64,000 nt of DNA, taken from the NCBI RefSeq assembly GCF_004361815.1, contig NZ_SNWA01000001.1, positions 558,001 through 622,000 of the forward strand, read 5' to 3'. A program made the position numbers and the translations under genes. Shown one piece after another: positions 45,516 to 54,792 of this stretch. This DNA is from Paraburkholderia sp. BL10I2N1 (GTDB lineage Bacteria > Pseudomonadota > Gammaproteobacteria > Burkholderiales > Burkholderiaceae). The notes below the pieces were generated by a model. That model had not been told where the DNA came from. It saw nothing but the letters and a program-made list of their open reading frames with translations, and ran no database searches. How positions within the stretch are numbered: position 1 is the first letter of the stretch; every line of letters begins with the position of its first letter.

Positions 45516-48171
45516 ATGTCGGAGAAGACTGGCGACAGCCCTCCCTCTCCCCCCGCCCCGCCAAAGGACACCGAATCGTCAGTTCCTCTCAGGGACGTTG
45601 GCGCGACGCGCCTGTCCTGGCGCCGCACGACGCGTTGGGCCAAACGGATTGTCGCGGCCACGACCACGCTCTCGACGCTGGCATTCGTCGGCTGGATTGT
45701 CGGCCTAACAGTGGCAGCGACGCTCCGTGGACATAGCCTGGACCTGCAAGCCATCACGGTGCCCAAAACCCTGGCCGACGACGGTTTCAGTACCGTGGTT
45801 ATCACTCAACGTCTTCGCGACGCGATCAATGCTGTTCACGAACGCACATATCCCAGGGTAGCGAAGACGGGCCTTGGCACTTCGCCAAGACTCGCTGGAC
45901 ATCACGATCCCGAAGGCGGGGGTCTCGGTCGATAGCGTGGCCGCCTCGCTTCGTGGCATGTTGCCGGACAGTTGGCAGCATGAGGTGTCCGGCGAGTTTA
46001 CGCAATCGGGAACCGTGCTTGCGATGCGGCTGCGCGTGAACGGACGGATCGTGTTTTCTGACACGGCGACCGGACCAAACGCGGTCAACGAACTAATCGA
46101 CAAAGGCGCTTTCAAGCTACTCGAGGCGACAGAACCCTTTGTTGCCGCAGTCGCTTTGTTCAATGGCGGCGATCTCCCGCGCGCCGAGGCCGCTGCCGAT
46201 CGGATCATCGCTACCTTTCCACCCGGGGACGAGAACATCGCGATGGCTCACACTCTCAAGGGGGTTATCGCTGAGCAGCGCTATGAGGAATATGCGCAAG
46301 CCCCCAATCAACGGGACGAACATGCCAACCTGGCGGACGCCATCGCCGAATACCGCGAGGCGATCCGGCTCGACCGGAAATATCCGGAGGCGCATTTCGG
46401 ACTCGGCAACGTCTGGCACAAACTGGGCAAGGATGCCTCCGCTGTTGCCGAATACCGCGAGGCGATCCGGCTCGACCGGAAATATCCGGAGGCGCATAAC
46501 GGCCTCGGCAACGTCTGGGACAAACTGGGCAAGGAAGAAGCCGCCGCCGCTGAATACCGGGCGGCGATCCGGCTAGACCCGCAGGATGCCCTGCCGCATA
46601 CCAACCTTGGCCGCGTCTGGAAAAAACAGGGCAAGGAAGACGACGCAATGGCCGAATTTCGCGAAGCGATCCAGCTCGCTCCGAAGGATGCCGATCCGCA
46701 TGACAGTCTCGGCGACGTCTTTGACGACCAGGGCAAGGAAGACGAAGCATTGGCCGAATACCGCGAGGCGATTCGGCTCGACCCGAAACTTGCCGCGCCG
46801 CACTCCGGCCTCGGCAACATCTGGGACAAACAGGGCAAGGAAGGCGCCGCCGTTGCCGAATACCGAGAGGCGATCCGGCTCGACTCGAAGCTTGCCGCGC
46901 CGCACTCCGGCCTCGGCACCGTCTGGTACAACGTGGGCAAGGAAGAGGCCGCCGTTGCCGAATACCGAGAGGCGATCCGACTCGACTCGACGTTCGCAAG
47001 GGCACACTACAACCTCGGCGTTGTCTGGGACAAACACGGCAAGGAAAATACCGCCGTCGCCGAATACCGAGAGGCGATCCGGTTCGACCCGAAGCTTGCA
47101 CAACCGCATAACGGCCTCGGCAACGTCTGGGACAATCTGGGCAAAGGAGACGCCGCTGCCGCTGAATACCGCGAGGCGATCCGGCTCGACCCGAAGTATG
47201 CTCATCCGCACAACAACTTCGGCAACCTCTATAACAACCAGGGCAACGTGGACGACGCGATAGCCGAGTACCGCGCGGCAATCCGGCTCGATCCGAATTT
47301 TGCCAGACCGCACAACGGCCTTGGCACCGCCTGGGACAAACTGGGCAAGGAAGATGCCGCCGCCGCTGAATACCGCTATGCGATCCGGCTCGACCTGCAG
47401 GATGCCGAGCCGCATAACAACCTCGGCAACCTCTGGGACAAACTGGGCAAGGAAGACGCCGCCGCCGCTGAATACCGCGATGCGATCCGGCTCGACCCGA
47501 CGCTTGCAGCGCCGCATAACGGCCTCGGCAACGTCTTCGACAAACAGGGGAAGGAAGACGACGCCATTGCTGAATACCACGCGGCGATCCGGCTCGACCC
47601 TCAGGATGCCCTGCCGCACAGAAACCTCGGCAAAGTCTTTGATGAACAGGGGAAGGAAGACAACGCCATTGCTGAGTACCACGCGGCGATCCGGCTCGAC
47701 CCGAAGGATGCCGTGCCGCACATCGGCCTCGGCAACGTCTTTGACAAACAGGGGAAGGAAGACGACGCCATTTCTGAATACCACGCGGCGATTCGGCTCG
47801 ACCACAAGGATGCCCGGCCGCACAATAACCTCGGCAACGTCCTGGACACCCTGGGCAAGGAAGACGCCGCCGCTGCTGAATATCGTGAGGCGATCCGGCT
47901 CGACCCGAAGTATGCCAATCCGCATAATGGCCTCGGTAACGTATGGGACACCCTGGGCAAGGAAGACGCCGCCATTGCTGAATACCGCGCGGCGATCCGG
48001 CTTGACCCGCAGAATGCCAATCCGCATACCAACCTCGGCCGCGTCTGGAAAAAACAGGGCAAGGAAGACGCTGCGATTGCTGAATACGACGCAGCGATCC
48101 GGCTTGACCCGAAGCTAGCCCCTCTGCACTACAACATCGGCCCCAAATTGATCTACCGCGCGCCGCCCTAA
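45516..48171 (+). pseudogene. Membrane-anchored protein with 18 TPR units, split by a frameshift
   Basis: The first frame (45516-45935) has a Pro-rich cytoplasmic head, a transmembrane helix (TTTLSTLAFVGWIVGLTVAA) and VITQRLRDAINAVHERTYPR. Near 45872 one base is extra and the protein continues in the next frame as LALRQDSLDITIPKAGVSVD, through SWQHEVSGEFTQSGTVLAMR, to 18 consecutive 34-residue TPR units ending near 48160. Unit consensus EDAAAAEYREAIRLDPKYA and then PHNGLGNVWDKLGK. If the shift is real and not a sequence error, only the anchor or only the repeat part can be made. Context: next to the cyclase-TPR gene. Confidence 0.75.
46324..48150 (+). repeat. About 18 tandem 102-bp coding repeats
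   Basis: Each unit encodes one TPR. GCGATCCGGCTCGACCCG recurs about every 102 bp with few changes. Near-identity at the DNA level suggests recent expansion and likely copy-number variation. Confidence 0.85.
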
Positions 48172-48309
48172 AGTAGATGCCCTGCGCACACGCCCACGCG
48201 CGTGAACGTTCAGGACATCCTGGGCGACGCCGTCGATACGCACGGCAACGCGCGAATGTCCGCTATCGAAGCCGTCAAGGGGCTGCTTCGGGTCGCTATG
48301 TAAACCTCT

Positions 48310-48415
48310 GCATAGAGCAGAGATTTTTTTGATTACCGATCGCGGACTGGCCCCGACCGGCCTGTTCACGCCTCAGTAGCCGCGATCGCCAACCAAAAAA
48401 ATCTCTGCTCTATGC
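48310..48415. repeat. 106-bp palindromic element with 22-bp perfect arms
   Basis: GCATAGAGCAGAGATTTTTT plus TG (48310-48331) recurs inverted at 48394-48415. Just inside, CGATCGCGG and CCGCGATCG also pair, giving a long imperfect stem with a central loop. It could be a MITE or IS end relic, and as RNA it would fold into a large hairpin. 48416-48656 shows no gene. Confidence 0.75.
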
Positions 48416-48666
48416 CGCATTCATGGCAATGCCGATCAGGATCAGATTGGATCATGATGATGCTGGTAAATAGCCAGCAGGGCGTCATTCCCAGTCGGCG
48501 TGGATCGGCATAGTTTCGATGGCTAAAGACCCGCGAAATGCCGCGAGCTCACTGTCAGGCTGATTTGGTTTTGACTACCTGTCACGCGGTTTCGACATTA
48601 GCGAGAATGTTCTCCCCCGCTGCGACTCTCGTAAAAATGAGTCTGACATCCATTAGACTATGCCGA

Positions 48667-49267
48667 TCATTTTTTCGGGATTGCCCTTGAATTTGCGGAT
48701 TGCCCGTCCAAATCAAACGTAGTTAACGAAGCGGCATAGTTGCCGAACTTGGTCCGGCGGATGGTCAGCATCCCGTCCTTGAGATCAAGGTCGCCGTTGC
48801 GCAGCGACAGCGCCTCGCCGATCCGCAGCCCCGCGGCGGCGATCAGTCCAAACAGCGTTTCGTAGACGGCGCCGCGTAGCCCCGGCGATGGCCCGAGTCG
48901 CCGCGCGCGAGCAAGTAGGTCGACGATCTCTTCCTCGCTGAAGATGTGTGGCGCTTGCCGCTCGGGCAACCGTCCGAAGATCGAATCATCGGGCACCTCA
49001 GTGCGCGGCTCGAACTGCTGCAGCCAGCGCAGGAACGTGCGCAGCCTCTTCAGCCGTCGCGCCCAGGTCCGCGAGTCATTGCTCTCGTGGCGGTCGCTTC
49101 GGGCCCAGGCGGCCATGAGTTCCACCGTCAAGGCGCCGCGATGGCCGGCAGCGTGGACATGGCGTGCGAAGCTGCGTAGGACGTAGCCATCATCGGAGAA
49201 CCCCAGTTGGCGACGCGTCGACCAGAAACTGTTCGACGCGTGCTTGCACAGAAGTCGGCGCGCTCAT
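48667..49267 (-). pseudogene. Tyrosine recombinase, frameshifted and truncated
   Basis: Starts with MSAPTSVQARVEQFLV from an ATG overlapping the stop of the upstream recombinase (ATGA). About 16 codons in, the frame shifts by one base and continues as RRQLGFSDDGYVLRSFARHV through AAAGLRIGEALSLRNGDLDL, containing the catalytic Arg. After TIRRTKFG homology ends, so the HxxR and Tyr motifs are missing. Second gene of a tandem recombinase set, as in RIT-type (recombinases in trio) elements. Confidence 0.75.
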
Positions 49268-50517
49268 GCTGCACTCCCTGGCCATGGCAGCGCGACCTCG
49301 ACCAACTTGCGGCTATCGAGCTTGGCGTAGATCAGGGTCGTGTTCAGCGAGCGGTGACGCAGGACGTCGGCTACTTCCTTCAGCGAGGAGCCGCCGGCTA
49401 GCAAGCGGTTGGCCATCGTGTGGCGCAGCAGATGCGAGCGCGTATAGGGAAGGCCGGCGCGCGCAAAGGCTTGGCGGATGGTCTTGCGGACGAGGTCGGC
49501 ACCGGCGGCCTGGTCGCGGGGCGCGACATGGCGGACGAAGACGGCTCGATTGGAAGTCCTGGGACGCTCCTGCTCGAGGTAGGCGGCGATGGCTTCGCCG
49601 GTCGCGACGGGTAGCGGCAGCACGTCCTCCCGGCGCCCCTTGGTGTGGCGCAAGATGAGCGTACCGGCTTGCCAGTCGATATCGTCCAGGCTGAGACGGG
49701 CGATCTCGCCGCTGCGCAGTCCGAGATCGAGCGCACAGCGCACGATGGCGTCGGCTCGTCGCATCGAGCGGCCCCGTTGGCCGAGCGATCCGATCAACCG
49801 CTCGACCTCTTCCGCCGTCAGCGACTTGGGCAACGAGGACAGCGACCAGTTAGCAGGATAGGACACCGCGCCAATCAGTCCGGGGACCAGATTGCCGAGC
49901 GAGGCGCGGTAGCGGAAATAACCGCGCAGCGATGCCACGACCGGCCCAGCATTCGCCGGTTTGCTATAGAGCTTCGCTTGCCCGGCGAAGAAGCGCCGAA
50001 CGTGCTCGGGATTGATCGCGGCGATGTCGACGGCGCCCTCGCCGAAATGAGCCGTCAGCAACCGCCCGACGATGCGCAGGGCCATGCTGCGCGTCTTCGG
50101 CGCCAGGCCTCGCACGTGCGCCATATACTCGCCGTAGCGGCGCAGTTCCTCGTCTACCGGTGTTGCGCTGTCCGCGATCACCGCGATGACGCCCTGAGCG
50201 CGCAGGACCACGAGCAGGTGTCCCAGCGCCGCGCTATGGTCACCTCGATCGTGGCGGATCGCGCCAGCGCACTCGCATTGCGGGAGATGCTTGTCGAGGA
50301 ACTCGGCGATCAACCCCTCGTCGATCCGTTGCCGCCTGCGGTGCCCGAAGCGCGCCCATCGGGCGAAATGCGTGATGCAGCGCAGGTAGGTAGCGACCGT
50401 CTTTGCAGCGTACCGGCGTTGGCTCAGGTACTGCTTGAACGCATCAACGTATGGCCCGATCGGCCCGTCGGAAAAACGGTCCATGTCAGTGCGGTGGGAG
50501 CGGCGAACGATGCCCAT
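49264..50517 (-). CDS. Tyrosine recombinase/integrase, complete
   Basis: 417 residues from the ATG of MGIVRRSHRTD, with GGAG six bases upstream. SAM-like N domain (FKQYLSQRRYAAKTVATYLR). Catalytic set: Arg in LRSGEIARLSLDDID, Lys in RHTKGRREDVLPLP, HxxR in SHLLRHTMANRLLAGG, His in LRHRSLNTTLIYA and the Tyr of IYAKLD. It overlaps a second recombinase. Two tandem overlapping integrases suggest a RIT-type element that has lost its third gene. Confidence 0.88.
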   Translation of the reverse strand: MGIVRRSHRTDMDRFSDGPIGPYVDAFKQYLSQRRYAAKTVATYLRCITHFARWARFGHRRRQRIDEGLIAEFLDKHLPQCECAGAIRHDRGDHSAALGHLLVVLRAQGVIAVIADSATPVDEELRRYGEYMAHVRGLAPKTRSMALRIVGRLLTAHFGEGAVDIAAINPEHVRRFFAGQAKLYSKPANAGPVVASLRGYFRYRASLGNLVPGLIGAVSYPANWSLSSLPKSLTAEEVERLIGSLGQRGRSMRRADAIVRCALDLGLRSGEIARLSLDDIDWQAGTLILRHTKGRREDVLPLPVATGEAIAAYLEQERPRTSNRAVFVRHVAPRDQAAGADLVRKTIRQAFARAGLPYTRSHLLRHTMANRLLAGGSSLKEVADVLRHRSLNTTLIYAKLDSRKLVEVALPWPGSAA

Positions 50518-50975
50518 GGTGATCTCCAGAAGTGGAACCACCACTGCATCCATAGATGAGAACTATGTCCAGATCCTTACTCGCCCGCCTTGCTAGAGCT
50601 TTGCCATGCTTGGGTCGGCGTCGTCAGCGACCGGCCATCTGCGCATAGTTGCGACCTGCGCATAGGGGTCGGCTTCGGACGCCTGCATCGGGTCGGAAAG
50701 AAGCGTTCGAACTTCCTGGCAGCGGTCGTTCAGCTCGCCTGAAACGGCTAACTGCAATTCACCAAATGCCTATACTGAATTGCGCTTCTGCCGATTCTGC
50801 TTAGTCGTCCATTTACCGGCGTATCTCAAGGCGTGAGCTCCTTGTGGTGACGACACGGGCGCGCTTTCCGAGACGGCACGAGTGCCCGGCGCCGTAATGC
50901 AGCGCTGTCCCGACAACGAAACAACGCAGGCGGTCTTCAGTGCGTTTCCACAGTCTCCGGCTAGAGGATGCCATC
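50518..50975. other. Gene-free stretch
   Basis: No gene recognised. GCGCATAGTTGCGACCT and GCGCATAGGGGTCGG recur within 50640-50670. The recombinase element's end may lie here but I could not match inverted ends. Confidence 0.4.
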
Positions 50976-52067
50976 ATGAACGAGGCAAAGACCAGGTCAG
51001 GCGCCATGGAGGGCCGCGGCGCGTACAACCGTCACGCGGGGTTACAGGCTGCAGGCGGGGCGCTCGCGTTGGACGCCTTGAAGCAGGCGGCTGAAAGCGT
51101 CGTGCTGGAGAGGTCGGACCAGCCGATCGTCATTGCTGAATACGGAGCGTCGCAGGGCAGAAATTCGCAACTTCCGATGCGCGTTGCGATTGCTGGGTTG
51201 CGTGCCAGGGTTGGCCCGGATCGCCCCGTTCTTGTCTATCACGAAGATCTGCCCATCAACGATTTCGGCTCGCTTTTCGAGGTGCTGGAGTCGGACCCGG
51301 ACCGATATGTCCGCGACGACCCGCACGTGTAACCCTGTGCGATCGGCCGGTCGTTTTACGAGAGCGTGCTTCCGCCGGCCTACGTGCATCTCGGATGGAG
51401 CGCGTACGCCGCGATGTGGTTAAGCCGCCTCCCTACGCCGGTCGCCGACCATATCTACGTGCCCTGCATGAAGGGCGCCGCGAGCGCTGCGTTTCGCGAA
51501 CAGGGAAAAAAAGACTGGCAGAAGTTCCTGTCGTTGCGCGCCGCCGAGTTGCGGCCAGGCGGGCGTCTCGTCGTTGTGCTCCCAGGAGCGGACGACGATG
51601 GGCGCACGGGATTTGAACCGCTCATGAACGACGCGGACGATGTGTTGACACAGATGGCAGACGAGGGTGCCATCACAAAAGACGAACGGGAGCACATGGT
51701 GCTGGCGACGTTCGGTCGCCCGTTGCGCGAACTGCTCACCGCATTCGCGACAGACGGCCGGTTTTGCGCGCTATACGTCGAGCATTGCGAGCGGCGTCCC
51801 TTGCCCGACGCCGTGTGGGACGATTTTCTGCAAGACGGGGACGGCGGGCGGATGGTGAGCCGATATGCTGCGTTTTACCGCTCCACGTTTGTGCCGTCGT
51901 TGTTCCTCGCGCTAGCGCAACCGGACGAAGCGCAAAGGAAAGCTGAACTGAGCGACCGGTTCGAGCACCTGCTGAAGGAACGGCTTGAAGCTCGCATGGA
52001 GCCAATCCGTTCGCAGGTCCAGATGCTCGTCTTCGCGCGCGATCACCACCCGAAGGTTTGCTCGTAA
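50976..52067 (+). pseudogene. SABATH-type SAM-dependent carboxyl methyltransferase with an in-frame stop
   Basis: One reading frame from ATG 50976 to 52067 (363 codons) is interrupted by a single TAA at 51330-51332, exactly where the sequence runs PHV-stop-PCAIGRSFYESVLPP. Both halves are well preserved: GRGAYNRHAGLQAAGGALAL, IAEYGASQGRNSQLPM (SAM-binding) before the stop; YVHLGWSAYAAMWLSRLP, ELRPGGRLVVVLPGADDDGR after it. Relatives methylate carboxylates such as salicylate. The stop replaces what is probably Tyr or Phe. Confidence 0.75.
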
Positions 52068-52223
52068 CGCCGGATTCCCCAGCGTACGCGATGGTCCGGC
52101 GCCTTCTGACTCGTCGGCCTGCGTTCGCACAGAGCTTGCGTCAATACGGTCCTCGCCGCACTGCGGCCGCTTGGGATCGTGCGCAAAGACGGTTGCGCAT
52201 GACGCGTCTGACTCAACACGGCC

Positions 52224-52330
52224 AACTACGGTCAGTGGCTCACACCTCGACTCGGACGGCCGAGCGTCACCTGCTTGCTTCAAAGCCGCCATAGAGATGG
52301 AGCTTGGCATAACGCCGGACTGGGGCGGGT
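52224..52330 (+). repeat. Dispersed repeat copy A
   Basis: AACTACGGTCAGTGGCTCAC and the following bases match 53212-53245 with one difference in the first 34, and GCCGCCATAGAGATGGAGCT recurs in both. Non-coding. Confidence 0.7.
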
Positions 52331-52407
52331 AGTGCCCTTGCTGTGAGCACAGACTGGGTCTCCCTTCGGGTGACACGGAACCCGTCCGGCGCGCGGGCGG
52401 CTACCGG

Positions 52408-52974
52408 CTACCAGTGCAGTTGATCCTCTTCGCGCTGGCAAGCGCGCAGCTTGTCCAGTTGCTTGCTGGTCAAAACAGCTTTGATCCGGTTGTGAGCGTC
52501 GACGGACGAATTGATCATCTGTTGCCGCAGCGCGCCGAGCGCCTTGTACGCATCATCGATGGCGGCGGTATCGCGCTTAGGTGCTTGGTAGAGATCGCGC
52601 AGCCTAGCCTGCTGGTCCATGATGTTGCCCATGAGCGCCCAATGTGTCTTGCGCGTTTCATCCTGGATATGGTTGACCTTGACGCGCTGATCGTCGCTCA
52701 GGCCGAGGCCCCCTGCCCGGTCGGCGGGGCCGTAACCGTAGCCGCCCATCATGCCGGGGCCGCCACCATAACCGCTCATCATGCCGGACCCGCCACCGTC
52801 GTAACCGTAGCCACCCATCATGCCGAGCCCCATGCCGTATTCCCACGGACCGCAATCGACCCTGCCCGCGTTATCGTTATCCGCCGGGGCCGCGAATGCC
52901 AGCGTGCTGGCCCCGGCGAGCACCGCAGCCAGCGCCAGGGCGACCCATCCCCTCACGGTTTTTTCGACAGGCAT
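52408..52974 (-). CDS. Spy/CpxP-like periplasmic protein
   Basis: 188 residues from the ATG with an AGGAGG site. Signal peptide: VRGWVALALAAVLAGASTLA, cleavage near FAA-PA. Then a Gly/Met/Tyr-rich linker with repeated MMGGYGYD-type units. The rest is the Spy-like helical hairpin: LSDDQRVKVNHIQDETRKTH, then ALMGNIMDQQARLRDLYQ and AVLTSKQLDKLRAC. Probably a chaperone or a metal-sensing periplasmic protein; the Met-rich linker might bind copper. No sensor kinase is adjacent. Confidence 0.82.
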   Translation of the reverse strand: MPVEKTVRGWVALALAAVLAGASTLAFAAPADNDNAGRVDCGPWEYGMGLGMMGGYGYDGGGSGMMSGYGGGPGMMGGYGYGPADRAGGLGLSDDQRVKVNHIQDETRKTHWALMGNIMDQQARLRDLYQAPKRDTAAIDDAYKALGALRQQMINSSVDAHNRIKAVLTSKQLDKLRACQREEDQLHW

Positions 52975-53211
52975 GACAACCTCCTTTACGTATGGGATCG
53001 ATGTCGCTCGCGCAAATGCAAGAGCAAAGTTCAAACGGTCAATCTAGGGACTCTCACGGGATTTCCATTGACCCAAGTCAATGACCGATGAACTGCCGGA
53101 GAACGAGCATCTGATGCTCGTTCTCCGGCCATTTCCGCCGGTCGCACCTTGGTTCGCACCTCAATTGAATAGGTGCTTCACGGAACCGTTGGCCGACTGG
53201 CGCTATCGCCC

Positions 53212-53317
53212 AACTACGGCCAGTGGCTCACACCTCGACTCGGACGTCGCCTGCGTCCTCCAGAGCCGCCATAGAGATGGAGCTAGGTCCAACGCCCGGA
53301 TCGGGTCGCTTGCTGCC
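53212..53317 (+). repeat. Dispersed repeat copy B
   Basis: Companion of 52224-52330; ends with GATCGGGTCGCTTGCTGCC, related to 45053 and 57184. Non-coding. Confidence 0.7.
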
Positions 53318-53483
53318 CCCTGGTCTTGTCCAGTTCCCCCGTCAGTCGGGCCAGTCTCAGCGATTCGGTAATTGCAGTTTCACGGCGTGGTCACGGTCCT
53401 CACGAATTCTGTCTCACTGCAGCCGCGGCCCGTACCTCGGCGCCGACCAATTCGTCGATCACAGTTGACATGACCAGAAATAC

Positions 53484-53499
53484 GACCTAAATTTAGGTC
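53484..53499. promoter_or_regulatory. 16-bp perfect palindromic operator
   Basis: GACCTAAATTTAGGTC, 20 bp before the antitoxin ATG. Position and symmetry fit autoregulation by the antitoxin, alone or with toxin. Confidence 0.7.
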
Positions 53500-53519
53500 T
53501 AATGTCCCTGGAGCCCATT

Positions 53520-53765
53520 ATGGAAAGCATCCTCGCCGATCAAAGCGTCAGCATCTCGGAGCTGAAGGCCAACCCGAGCGCCGTGATCGAGCAGGCGGAG
53601 GGTCAGCCCGTCGCGCTGCTCAACCACAACAAGCCCGTGGCCTACATCGTGCCGGCCGCTCGCTGGGAGAAGTTGCTGGACCTGCTCGACGACATCCAGC
53701 TGGCAAGGATCATCAAGGAGCGGGAGAACGAGCCCTCGGTAAAGGTGGACATCGATGCCCTATGA
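53520..53765 (+). CDS. Phd/RelB-type antitoxin
   Basis: 81 residues. An ATG at 53502 lies only two bases after the operator, so 53520 is preferred. ILADQSVSISELKANPSAVI followed by QPVALLNHNKPVAYIVPAAR is the Phd/YefM DNA-binding fold; the C-terminus ARIIKERENEPSVKVDIDAL should cover the toxin. Overlaps the toxin gene by 11 bp. Confidence 0.87.
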   Translation: MESILADQSVSISELKANPSAVIEQAEGQPVALLNHNKPVAYIVPAARWEKLLDLLDDIQLARIIKERENEPSVKVDIDAL

Positions 53766-54039
53766 CCTGCTCTTCAAGGAGAGTGCGGCCAAGGAATGGA
53801 AGAAGCTCGACGGCGATACAAAACAGCAGTTCGCCAAGAAGCTGAAGGAACGGCTTGAGAACCCGCGCGTCCAGCACGACGCGCTTCACGGCATGAAAGA
53901 CTGCTACAAGATCAAGCTCCGCACGAAGGGCTATCGGCTCGTCTACAAGGTTGAAGATGAAATCGTCACCGTCCGAGTGATTGCCGTTGGCAGGCGCGAC
54001 GGCGGTGAAGTCTATGACGAGGCAGAGAAACGCCAATGA
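53755..54039 (+). CDS. relE: RelE-type mRNA interferase toxin
   Basis: 94 residues, RelE/ParE fold: MPYDLLFKESAAKEWKKLDG, KKLKERLENPRVQHDALHGM, KIKLRTKGYRLVYKVEDEIV, then VRVIAVGRRDGGEVY with the basic catalytic residues. Ribosome-dependent mRNA cleavage is expected. Intact and paired with the antitoxin; a small third ORF overlaps its stop. Confidence 0.88.
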   Translation: MPYDLLFKESAAKEWKKLDGDTKQQFAKKLKERLENPRVQHDALHGMKDCYKIKLRTKGYRLVYKVEDEIVTVRVIAVGRRDGGEVYDEAEKRQ

Positions 54040-54161
54040 GACTCGACCTTTTGCAGAACCTGCACCAGCCGGGCGAGCTCGACGAGACGGACATGAGTGA
54101 GGCCGCGGCAATCCTGGCCATGTCGCCGATCGAAAAGATCGAAGGGCTCGAAGATCTGTAA
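54036..54161 (+). CDS. Small third ORF of the RelBE-type operon
   Basis: 41 residues (MRLDLLQNLHQPGELDETDM and then SEAAAILAMSPIEKIEGLED). The ATG overlaps the toxin stop (ATGA), suggesting translational coupling. Acidic and helical; no family recognised. It may belong to the original context of the module. Confidence 0.45.
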   Translation: MRLDLLQNLHQPGELDETDMSEAAAILAMSPIEKIEGLEDL

Positions 54162-54170
54162 GGCAGGGAG

Positions 54171-54335
54171 ATGGGTGACAGCCGCTGGGCCAACGCCGTC
54201 ATCGACCGGATGCGCGAATGCGGCTTCACCGTTAATTACAAGCCCGCAAAGCGCAAGATGTGCAGGGAAACCGAATTCGTGACAACGGAGCTTGCCGCGC
54301 CGAACAGCGCCTATTGCATCATCAGCTGTTGCTGA
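54171..54335 (+). CDS. Small ORF after the toxin-antitoxin operon
   Basis: 54 residues (MGDSRWANAVIDRMRECGFT, ending AAPNSAYCIISCC), preceded by CAGGGAG. No family recognised. Possibly the truncated start of a longer gene; homology may end before the Cys-rich tail. Confidence 0.35.
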   Translation: MGDSRWANAVIDRMRECGFTVNYKPAKRKMCRETEFVTTELAAPNSAYCIISCC

Positions 54336-54480
54336 CAGTCAAAAGAACGATCCATTGTCCGCCATCAAATTCTCCTCTTCCTGTTGACGTCCAGTCAGGT
54401 CCTCTTGTTCGGAAGGTAGAAAGCAACCGTATCGCCATCGCTGGGCCGAAGGGCCGAAACGGCTCGGCGACGGCCGACGG

Positions 54481-54600
54481 TATCGGACAGCAGTCGGCCA
54501 CAAACCGCCGTTCACATGCGTCGTCGGTCGGACGTTCAAGCGTCGGTTCCATGCCGTGAACGGCCATCCAATCGTAAAGGGCGAACGCTCGTTCACAGGC
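54481..54600. repeat. Dispersed repeat copy C
   Basis: Contains CGGACGTTCAAGCGTCGGTT (54529) and TCGGCCACAAACCGCCGTTC (54495), closely matching 38760-38880. Non-coding. Confidence 0.6.
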
Positions 54601-54792
54601 TAAAGCCGTCAAAGTCGGGGGATTTTTTGAGCAGGTTGTGTCGCAGCATACGCTTGCCCCGCCGAACCGCCTATCCTTTGCAGACGTATCGGACCTTGGT
54701 CCGATAGAACGAACACGTCCAGTGCGCTAATTTAGAAGTGGCGCCGTGCTTCAATCGAAATAAGTCCCGAATGGCCACCGGGGGAGTTCGTA

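Noticed and set aside
46265..48062. Long open frames opposite the TPR repeats
   Set aside because: They arise because the 102-bp unit is a multiple of three and keeps all frames open.
46324..48150. CRISPR array (regular direct repeats)
   Set aside because: No spacers; the units are contiguous coding TPR repeats.
48503..48668. 12-bp inverted repeat GATCGGCATAGT flanking 140 bp
   Set aside because: Too short to separate from chance; the outer flanks do not extend the match.
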